Made by a program: the position numbers and the translations under genes. The notes under the pieces are model-generated. The model searched no databases. It was not told the DNA's origin and saw nothing but the letters and a program-made list of their open reading frames with translations. Of a stretch of DNA of 64,000 bases, positions 8,130 through 14,713 are shown piece after piece. Each line of letters opens with the position of its first letter. Position 1 is the stretch's first letter. The stretch comes from Pseudomonadota bacterium (GTDB lineage Bacteria; Desulfobacterota; Desulfovibrionia; Desulfovibrionales; Desulfomicrobiaceae), in NCBI GenBank assembly GCA_018902545.1, contig JAHIQM010000006.1, forward strand, positions 1 to 64,000, written 5' to 3'.

Positions 8130-8136
8130 GCATGAT

Positions 8137-8415
8137 ATGGCAGCTATGGGACATGCTTCACAGGTTAAGGTCGTTGGGCTTAATGGCCAGATATCTTTAG
8201 GAAAACAGTATGCGGGCCGCCAGGTGTTGGTGGAAGAACGCGAACCTGGTGTTTGGCTTGTGCGGACCGCCACGGTCATTCCAGATAACGAACGGTGGTT
8301 GCATGAGCCGCGGGCGGCATCTGATCTGCAAACGGCTTTGTCATGGTCCATCACCCATCCTGCATCGGATGCCGATTCTGAAGAAATGCTCAGGCAACTG
8401 GCACATGATGAGTAG
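8137..8415 (+). CDS. Putative AbrB-type antitoxin
   Basis: This 92-residue protein has an N-terminal beta-strand pattern VVGLNGQISLGKQYAGRQVL (about residues 12-31) followed by VEEREPGVWLVRTATVIP, which resembles the swapped-hairpin AbrB/SpoVT fold of antitoxins. The C-terminus is acidic (DADSEEMLRQL), as is common for toxin-wrapping tails. Its stop overlaps the start of the next gene (ATGATGAG then TAG), typical of a toxin-antitoxin pair. It is preceded by its own promoter and a palindrome it may bind. Confidence 0.6.
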   Translation: MAAMGHASQVKVVGLNGQISLGKQYAGRQVLVEEREPGVWLVRTATVIPDNERWLHEPRAASDLQTALSWSITHPASDADSEEMLRQLAHDE

Positions 8416-8782
8416 CCGCGAAGGGCGAGTCCGCCTCGATCTCAACAACCCGGCCTTTCAAGAGCAGCTGCTTAGGTTGCAGAAAGTGGAACGCCACGCA
8501 GCTCTTGATACCCTGAACAAGGTTCGTCAGCTGACGTGGAACCAAGTGTACCGCGATCCAGGTCTGAAGTGGGAAAAGATTACTAGCATAAGACCACCTA
8601 AAGGCATAGATGCGCTCTATTCAATACGCATCACTCCGGCTCGCCGCGCCACAGCGTACCGTGACGGCGAGTTTATGCGTTTTCTGACCATCGCTCCGGA
8701 TCATGATGCGGCATATGGAAGAAATAGTGCCTATGCCGATACGAAGGGTGCTTTATCTTTGGGGTGCTACAGCGTGTCATGA
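8405..8782 (+). CDS. Putative toxin of a two-gene toxin-antitoxin module
   Basis: Starting at the ATG pair at 8405/8408 within the end of the antitoxin gene, this gives about 125 residues of basic protein. The stretch IDALYSIRITPARRATAYRD, followed by GEFMRFLTIAPDHDAAYGR, has the strand order and basic residues of small RelE/ParE-like toxins, though I cannot place it in a named family. Upstream in-frame codons to 8210 lie inside the antitoxin and are not expected to be translated. The overlap with the antitoxin stop supports coupling. Confidence 0.55.
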   Translation: MMSSREGRVRLDLNNPAFQEQLLRLQKVERHAALDTLNKVRQLTWNQVYRDPGLKWEKITSIRPPKGIDALYSIRITPARRATAYRDGEFMRFLTIAPDHDAAYGRNSAYADTKGALSLGCYSVS

Positions 8783-8827
8783 ATTTATATTCATCGAGCC
8801 CTCAGCTATTTCAACGAATATACTCAA

Positions 8828-8905
8828 CGTCGGAAAGATTGACTGAACGTTGTTCTCCAGAGGCTTTCTTGCCTGGAAGCGCGTTCCATCGCGAATCGGG
8901 CAAGG
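8828..8905. repeat. REP-like element, second copy of left half
   Basis: The stretch from CGTCGGAAAGATTGACTGAA through TCTCCAGAGGCTTTCTTGCC to GGGCAAGGCCTGCC repeats 7631-7715 with few changes. It joins directly onto the RAYT remnant reading frame at about 8911, as though the element had replaced the upstream part of that gene. Confidence 0.65.
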
Positions 8906-8910
8906 CCTGC

Positions 8911-9000
8911 CATGAGTTCGGCTATACGCAGGCGCAAGTCGCTGCCGCGTTAGGTTTGCATTATTCAACCGTGAGTAAGATTATTCAGAAATTCAGATAA
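8911..9000 (+). pseudogene. Remnant of a REP-associated tyrosine transposase (RAYT), C-terminal helix-turn-helix
   Basis: The last ~29 codons to TAA at 9000 read FGYTQAQVAAALGLHYSTVS then KIIQKFR. This is the C-terminal helix-turn-helix typical of IS200-like RAYT proteins (pattern YTQxEIAxxLGLHYSTVSxII). The catalytic Y1 domain is missing; the sequence just before is a REP-like repeat. It is a dead fragment, but it links the local repeats to a RAYT source. Confidence 0.65.
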
Positions 9001-9035
9001 CTAAAGAGTCATGATGAGATATAACCCTCGTCTTT

Positions 9036-9089
9036 CGAGGTGAGAAAATCTAATTTTTCTCGGCCGCAGGGGCACTTTCTCTTGACCTC
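9036..9089. repeat. Hairpin element, copy 1, upstream of the methyltransferase operon
   Basis: This copy starts CGAGGTGAGAAAATCTAATT and ends ACTTTCTCTTGACCTC. The ends pair with each other (GAGGT...GAGAAA with TTTCTCTTGACCTC) while GAGAAAA also pairs with the internal TTTTCTC, so two alternative folds exist. CCTCG just upstream offers a further pairing. A related copy lies at 9142-9192. Confidence 0.6.
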
Positions 9090-9141
9090 TGTCCTTTTGA
9101 TGAGTGACAATTGATTTTCGATGTTATTCAGTAGTGTTGCC

Positions 9142-9192
9142 CGAGGTGAGAAAGTCTGATTTTCTGGCTATGGGAACTTTCTCTTGACCTCG
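9142..9192. repeat. Hairpin element, copy 2
   Basis: This copy starts CGAGGTGAGAAAGTCTGATT and ends AACTTTCTCTTGACCTCG. It shares both ends and the internal alternative pairing with copy 1, about 106 bp away. The spacer between copies (9090-9141) is not conserved. It ends 83 bp before the methyltransferase start. TATACT at 9211 could be a -10 box but no well-spaced -35 was found. Confidence 0.6.
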
Positions 9193-9275
9193 CCTCTACT
9201 AATTAGAAATTATACTAGACCATTAAGTTAATAAAGACTACTTATTAGCTACTAGGTAGCTAGAAATAATAATAC

Positions 9276-10640
9276 ATGGTGATCAGCAAAACAATGATGC
9301 AGTTTGATACAAAGAGTAGCTTAGATATAGAAAAGTCTGTAGCTCAATTTTCATTATATTCAGATCAAGTTCAAGATTTACTTTTGAGAATATGTAACGG
9401 AGAGAGTAATATTTTTCCGGAAGGCTTGATTTCTAGCACAATAAACGGAAACGCAGCTGCAGCTCTTAGAAGACTTGTGCCGATTCAAATTAGGAAAAAA
9501 TTAGGTTTATTTTTTACAGATACTTATTTGTCTGACAACGTAGCAAAAATATTAGCGCCTTATCTTCGGAAGAATTCTAAAATATTAGACCCCGCATGTG
9601 GCTCAGGAAATTTGCTTTTATCTTGTGCTAAGCACTTAGAGATCGGGAAAAATCTAAATCATACCCTAAGTATTTGGTCAGATAAAATCATAGGATATGA
9701 TTTATATGATGAGTTTATTCGTGCGGCAAAATTAAGACTTATAGCACTCGCAATAAGCTATCATTTAGATGAAATCGAAGAAATTAATTATTTAAATATA
9801 GATTGTTTATTTAACAAATTGAAAACGTGTAATTTTTTTTCACAATTAAATTTTAATGAAATTGACTGTATTGTAGTGAACCCACCTTTTGGTCAAGAAT
9901 TTGCTCCTGATGGTTGCGTCTGGGGTTCTGGTATGGTGCAGATGGCAGCTTTGTTTTTTGAAAAGTTGATACGTATTGCACATAAAGATATGCGAATTGT
10001 TGCAATACTTCCAGATGTGCTACGAAGTGGAACGAGGTACAAAAAATGGCGTTCCATGATATCCTCATCTTGCAGTTCTATAGAAATAAGTGCGGGTGGG
10101 CGATTCGACAAAACCACGGATGTTGATGTATTTGTCCTTCATGCTGTACTTGGTAGGCCAATCGAAATATTCTCTGAATGGAATTTTTCACAGAGTAGAG
10201 ACAATTCAAGCCAACAAGTGGTTAACGATTATTTTAATGTTCGTGTTGGGACTGTTGTCCCGCATCGAGACCCGCTTGTCGGACCAGTATATCCATATAT
10301 ATATGCCCGATCAGCCCCATCTGGGAAAATACTTTGCCACATAGGTGAATTTCGTCCATTTTCAGGAACTGTATTTCGACCGCCTTTTGTTGTTTTGCAT
10401 CGAACATCAAGCCCGCATGATAGATCTAGATGTATCGCAACAATTGTAAATTTAGATCAAGAAGTCGCTGTTGAAAATCATTTGATTGTTTTTACTCCGC
10501 ATGATAGTTCTATTGATAGTTGCAAAAAATTATTAGATATTTTGCAGTCAAAACAGTCGTCTGAATGGTTGAATAGTCGGATTCGCTGTCGTCATTTGAC
10601 AGTGTCGTCATTGCGAGAGCTTCCGTGGTTTGACGTTTAG
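9276..10640 (+). CDS. N6-adenine DNA methyltransferase, first gene of an AT-rich candidate defence operon
   Basis: This 454-residue protein has GLFFTD (77-82), like the FxTP motif before the SAM site, motif I DPACGSGN (105-112) and motif IV NPPF (202-205), so a gamma-type amino-methyltransferase. The C-terminal third (about 280-450) probably recognises DNA, as there is no S subunit gene. A start at 9294 is possible; neither start has a strong ribosome site. It is followed after 33 bp by a DUF262 gene and then a RelA/SpoT-like gene on the same strand. GC is far below the core, so it was probably acquired. Confidence 0.85.
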   Translation: MVISKTMMQFDTKSSLDIEKSVAQFSLYSDQVQDLLLRICNGESNIFPEGLISSTINGNAAAALRRLVPIQIRKKLGLFFTDTYLSDNVAKILAPYLRKNSKILDPACGSGNLLLSCAKHLEIGKNLNHTLSIWSDKIIGYDLYDEFIRAAKLRLIALAISYHLDEIEEINYLNIDCLFNKLKTCNFFSQLNFNEIDCIVVNPPFGQEFAPDGCVWGSGMVQMAALFFEKLIRIAHKDMRIVAILPDVLRSGTRYKKWRSMISSSCSSIEISAGGRFDKTTDVDVFVLHAVLGRPIEIFSEWNFSQSRDNSSQQVVNDYFNVRVGTVVPHRDPLVGPVYPYIYARSAPSGKILCHIGEFRPFSGTVFRPPFVVLHRTSSPHDRSRCIATIVNLDQEVAVENHLIVFTPHDSSIDSCKKLLDILQSKQSSEWLNSRIRCRHLTVSSLRELPWFDV

Positions 10641-10673
10641 TAAATAATGGTAATCTAACATAATGGAAAGCAA

Positions 10674-11759
10674 ATGAAAGCAACAATTATTGATAGACGT
10701 CCGTCAACTCAAGATATTAGTTGGTTTTTGGATCTCTATAGAGTCGGTCAGTTAGATTTAAATCCAAGCTATCAACGACGCAGTGTGTGGAGCCTTAAAG
10801 ATAGAAGATACTTCCTGGACACAATATTTAGAGGCTACCCTAGTCCAGCTATTTATCTACACAAGGAAACAAGAAGTGGTGGTAAAACAATATACGCAGT
10901 CGTTGATGGGAAGCAACGACTTGAGACAATAATTCAATTTGCAGAAAACAAGATAAGTGTTGATGCTGAATTTGGTGACTCTCGACTTGATGGAAAAAAA
11001 TGGAAAAAAATTTCTGAAGAATTAGATTTGGCACGAAATTTTTGGGATTACGTAATGCCTGTTGAGTTTATTAGCGTTGGAGATAGTGGAACGCTTTTGA
11101 ATGAAGTATTTGATCGTCTGAACAGAAATTCACGAAAATTAGTTGAGCAAGAGCTTAGGCATGCCAGGTATAATGGATGGTTTATAGACTTTGTTGAAAA
11201 CGAATCAAAGAGTCAAGATTGGGTCGATCTTGGTATTGTCACGACTGCAAGAGCTAGGAGGATGCGTGACGTTCAGTTTCTTTCAGAGTTACTTATAATA
11301 TTGTTAAAGAATGATGTCGGTGGGTTTGATCAAAATGAAATTGATGAATTTTGCGCCAATTATGAAGAACCTTGCGAAACGATTCCGATGTTCGACGAAG
11401 AAGAGCTTAAGCACCGATGGACAAGCGCCAAAAGGTATCTTTTGGAGTTAGAAAAAAATAATAACGCAATCTCGACTTACTCAAAAGACTTTATAAATTT
11501 TTATACGTTGTGGTCATTGGTCGTAACAACGATTACAAATCTGCCTACTTCTTCGATTTTCTCTATTAAATACGCAGAATTTATGTGTGATGTCGCAAAA
11601 TTTAAAGATAAAACTTATCTTGAAAAAGTTATGAATAAAGAAGAAGCTCCTCAATTTTCTCAAAGTCTTAAGTATTTTCAAAATAGTATTGGAGCAAGTA
11701 CAGAGTTTCCTCAAAGAAAAGAGCGTTTAGCAGCAATTTTTTCCGTAATTTACGGATAA
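10674..11759 (+). CDS. DUF262 (GmrSD/ParB-like fold) protein
   Basis: This 361-residue protein has the DUF262 signature in the N-terminal half: NPSYQRRSVWS (30-40) and VVDGKQRLETI (76-86), the DGxQR motif that binds and hydrolyses nucleotide or DNA in GmrS, BrxU and SspE-type restriction proteins. No HNH/DUF1524 nuclease motif is visible in the C-terminal half, which is helical. It lies between the methyltransferase and the RelA/SpoT-like gene (33 bp and 11 bp gaps), strongly suggesting one transcript. Inference: the effector or NTP-sensing part of a modification-linked defence system. Confidence 0.85.
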   Translation: MKATIIDRRPSTQDISWFLDLYRVGQLDLNPSYQRRSVWSLKDRRYFLDTIFRGYPSPAIYLHKETRSGGKTIYAVVDGKQRLETIIQFAENKISVDAEFGDSRLDGKKWKKISEELDLARNFWDYVMPVEFISVGDSGTLLNEVFDRLNRNSRKLVEQELRHARYNGWFIDFVENESKSQDWVDLGIVTTARARRMRDVQFLSELLIILLKNDVGGFDQNEIDEFCANYEEPCETIPMFDEEELKHRWTSAKRYLLELEKNNNAISTYSKDFINFYTLWSLVVTTITNLPTSSIFSIKYAEFMCDVAKFKDKTYLEKVMNKEEAPQFSQSLKYFQNSIGASTEFPQRKERLAAIFSVIYG

Positions 11760-11770
11760 TTGTTTAGGTT

Positions 11771-12745
11771 ATGAAAATTTCAAAATCTGTTAGAGAAATA
11801 TATTTGAATATGGAAAATACATATTTAAAATTAAAAGAGCAAGTCGATCGAACTATAATGAATTTAAAAAATCCGAAATGGCATTATGAAAGCCGTATAA
11901 AATCAGTTGAAAGTTTTGCTTTGAAAGTAGAAAGTGGTCGATATATCAGTCAAGAAGAAATTGACGACTTATTTGCATGTACTATTGTTGTAGATAACTT
12001 GGGTTCGATGTCAAAAGCCGAGGCCATGATCAAAGATTTGTTTGTTGTACGCGAGAGGCGACCGCCAAGTGACGACTTTACGACCAAGCCTTCAGACTGC
12101 TTTCGATTTGACGACACGCGTCTCTATGTTTTCTGGAAGGATGATTCGACTGTTCGGCCTACTGGGTTCGCAAAAGCACTATTTGAAATTCAAATAAAAA
12201 CATTCTTGGGTCACGCTTGGGCTGTAGCGACGCATGACTTGACTTATAAAACTGACGAAAAAAGTTGGTCAAAAGAGCGCATTGCTTACCAAATAAAGGC
12301 GATGCTAGAGCATGCGGAAGTATCGATTCAAGCAGCTACAATACTTTCAAGCACTGTAAATTTAAAAAAGACTAACGAGACATCAAGTCGCATATCAAGT
12401 CTTATCAATCTTTTATTAGAGTTATGGCCAGGATCAGCTCTTCCCAATGATAAAAAACGTTTAGCTGAAAATATTGATAACCTCCTTAAAAATATCAATC
12501 TTAGTCAAGAAGAACTCCGACAAATTTTAGAAAAAGAAACATTCATTGGAAAAGGGGTTAATACATTAAATATTTCTCCTTATGGTACAATTGTTCAGTC
12601 GATAATAAATCAGAATCCTGAAATAATAATTCAATATCTTAAAAAAAAGAGTAAAAAATTTAAAATATTCATTCCAGACGAGATTGTCATTCCTGGGTAT
12701 GAAGATGTAACAATTTTTAATAATGCAGTACGTTTAAAAAATTAG
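11771..12745 (+). CDS. RelA/SpoT-fold nucleotidyltransferase-like protein, divergent
   Basis: This 324-residue protein has recognisable pieces of the (p)ppGpp synthetase fold: SRIKSVESFALK (41-52, the R-x-K-S ATP loop), DDLFACTIVV (65-74), FEIQIKTFLGHAWAVATHDL (138-157, the E-x-Q-I-R/K-T helix with catalytic Glu) and LTYK. The Gly-Tyr segment that stacks the acceptor nucleotide is not evident (KPSDCFRF instead), and the usual Arg of DxxGxR is Thr. It may therefore use another substrate, as do toxSAS or CapRel-type toxins, or be only a binding domain. Residues 200-324 form a helical C-terminal part of unknown role. Confidence 0.75.
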   Translation: MKISKSVREIYLNMENTYLKLKEQVDRTIMNLKNPKWHYESRIKSVESFALKVESGRYISQEEIDDLFACTIVVDNLGSMSKAEAMIKDLFVVRERRPPSDDFTTKPSDCFRFDDTRLYVFWKDDSTVRPTGFAKALFEIQIKTFLGHAWAVATHDLTYKTDEKSWSKERIAYQIKAMLEHAEVSIQAATILSSTVNLKKTNETSSRISSLINLLLELWPGSALPNDKKRLAENIDNLLKNINLSQEELRQILEKETFIGKGVNTLNISPYGTIVQSIINQNPEIIIQYLKKKSKKFKIFIPDEIVIPGYEDVTIFNNAVRLKN

Positions 12746-12823
12746 ACTTATTTTTTTAATGTTATAATAAATTTTGATATGTAGTTCTGTTCCATTGAGA
12801 TGAGTTAAAGAACGAATTGTGCG

Positions 12824-14263
12824 TCAAACAAGATTAAGGGATTTCCATAGACCTGCGTGAATTACCATTTGATGATTACGATTGAAAGAAGCGCTTCTCT
12901 TACGATGTTGCCACGCATATCTGTCAGAATCTTGCCCAGTTTTCCAGGCATTGCCAATCCATGACGTCCGAAACATCTCCTTTGCTATTGACTCAACTTC
13001 GGTCTCACTCTTTGCAAATTGCTTTTGAATCTTTGTACTGAATTCGGTAAACGAAAAATCGCGTCCTAATTCTGTTAAAATTCCAGGTAATTCTGCTCTC
13101 ACTTGCTCATCAACTAGGCCAACCAGTGCGTCACTCAACTCCTGTTGAAACCAGTCTGAGTAGTTGTTGAGTGCTGAAAGAACATCATTGGTATTGAATG
13201 GTGGGGACTTTTTAAAACGCTGAAGTTCACGGAAAAAACTAATTAAATCTCGTGGTAGATATCTTGTATTATCTAACACAAATCCAACAGAGTCTCTTTT
13301 ATGAATTTGTTTTGGAAACCATGCTGCCCATAATTGAGGGGCAGATCTCACTTCGCCTGCCAGTGAGGCTCGCTTCTCTAAAATTCTAAATAAACTTGTA
13401 TGCAATGGTGACCTTGAATTATCGTACCATTTAAGGCTAATTCCATTATCGTTTATTCGTTTAGTCAAATTAGGGTCTGGGACCAACATCAATATTTCAT
13501 CTCTCACAAGAATTATTACTTTAGCATTTATTTTTCTTTCAATGAAAAAATTATTTAACAGACGTGAGGCATTGATAAGGTCGGCAATATATCCTGCATT
13601 ACTGCGTCCATTTCTTATTGGATGATCAAGTCCATCAATTACTAGATAATACTTTGATTCTGCTCCATTTATTCTGCTCAAAACACTTTTTATTGATTCT
13701 ACTACAGCAGCTGGATTCTTGACTTTAAACTGTTCCTCATCAACCTTTTCCCCGGACAGCTCGGTCATTACAGATTTGATATTGGAGAAAATTCCTCGTC
13801 TACTGGTGTACTGAACTATACTGATGAGACTATCTGATGATGCGAGGCCGTATTTCTTGAGAGAGGTGTGAAAATCTATCAGTTCTCGATTGCTATCGCG
13901 GACAGATTCATCACTCAAAAATAACGGGACCAAGCGGATGGCTAGCAACATTTGCCATACTGTGATTGCTCCACCGATACTTACACCCTTCTCAGCCCCA
14001 GTTTTTTCAAGCAAATTGAATTCAAATTGCTCAAGTTCATCAGCAGATACGAAAAGATTCCACTTAGTTTTAGAGCAAAGTTGCAGCTTTGATGAAAGTG
14101 CGCTTTTACCAGCGCCTTTTGGACCAATCACCAAAAATTTTTCTGGTAATTCTATTTCTTCTAAGATATTATCGATATCTACAAATGCATTTTCAATTAA
14201 CTCTGGAGCATGTAATTTTTCTTCTTGTGCATCTGTATATCTAAAATTAATTTTATTAAACAA
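12824..14263 (-). CDS. P-loop ATPase of the Sll1717-like family
   Basis: This 479-residue protein carries Walker A GPKGAGKS (47-54) and a Walker B-like YYLVIDGLDH with the STAND/AAA look (a DGLDH after four hydrophobics). The rest is helical. It starts with TTG at 14263, supported by AGAGGAA about 8 nt upstream. It converges on the methyltransferase-DUF262-RelA/SpoT operon, 78 bp between stops. Such ATPases are common in defence islands, often with a role as sensor or motor; no fused effector domain was seen. AT-rich like the facing operon. Confidence 0.7.
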   Translation of the reverse strand: MFNKINFRYTDAQEEKLHAPELIENAFVDIDNILEEIELPEKFLVIGPKGAGKSALSSKLQLCSKTKWNLFVSADELEQFEFNLLEKTGAEKGVSIGGAITVWQMLLAIRLVPLFLSDESVRDSNRELIDFHTSLKKYGLASSDSLISIVQYTSRRGIFSNIKSVMTELSGEKVDEEQFKVKNPAAVVESIKSVLSRINGAESKYYLVIDGLDHPIRNGRSNAGYIADLINASRLLNNFFIERKINAKVIILVRDEILMLVPDPNLTKRINDNGISLKWYDNSRSPLHTSLFRILEKRASLAGEVRSAPQLWAAWFPKQIHKRDSVGFVLDNTRYLPRDLISFFRELQRFKKSPPFNTNDVLSALNNYSDWFQQELSDALVGLVDEQVRAELPGILTELGRDFSFTEFSTKIQKQFAKSETEVESIAKEMFRTSWIGNAWKTGQDSDRYAWQHRKRSASFNRNHQMVIHAGLWKSLNLV

Positions 14264-14561
14264 TTTTATATTCCTCTAAAAAATTACTTTTATTTCTCTT
14301 GGCATGAACTATTGCGAGCAAGAGGGAAAGGGTTCGAGTCTGTCGTGGACTTGCCTCTGGATGTCGGAACAAATATATAACTTTATTATTATAAATTTTT
14401 TTGAATTACAAGAAATTATTTCGAAACATCACCGCTTACTCATTAAATCGTTCGAGAATGGCGCGGTTCAGATCTTAACTCTTGAATTATACGTCTTCTA
14501 ACCATCTCCAATCACAGTACCTAGCCAACAAAATCATGTGCACGCGTCCGGATAGTAAAAG
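14264..14561. other. AT-rich gap between island ATPase and repeat
   Basis: About 300 bp of AT-rich sequence upstream of the ATPase gene. It should hold that gene's promoter, but no clear -35/-10 pair was found. A short frame at 14304-14501 has no ribosome site and no recognisable content. I see no RNA gene here. Confidence 0.4.
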
Positions 14562-14625
14562 ATGCCTCGGCTCGGTCAAACAGCCGACAGACCTTGCCCG
14601 GCCCGCGACGGAACGCTTGAGCCTG
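14562..14625. repeat. REP-like element, copy of the right block
   Basis: GATGCCTCGGCTCGGTCAAA and CCGACAGACCTTGCCCGGCC through AACGCTTGAGCCTGTG match 7805-7868. It marks the border where base composition changes from the AT-rich island to the GC-rich core, just before hrpB. Confidence 0.6.
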
Positions 14626-14713
14626 TGTGGAGGGGTGTGGAGGGAGAAATAAATGTAAGGGGTGCAGGGGACGAGTCCCCGTGGGACGTGTCCCGCCCGC
14701 CGGAGGCATTTCT

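Noticed and set aside
14304-14501. Short frame upstream of the ATPase, and GGGTTCGAGTC resembling a tRNA T-loop
   Set aside because: The frame has no ribosome site or protein character. The GTTCGAGTC lacks a pairing T-stem and no acceptor or anticodon arms are nearby, so it is not a tRNA or attachment site.
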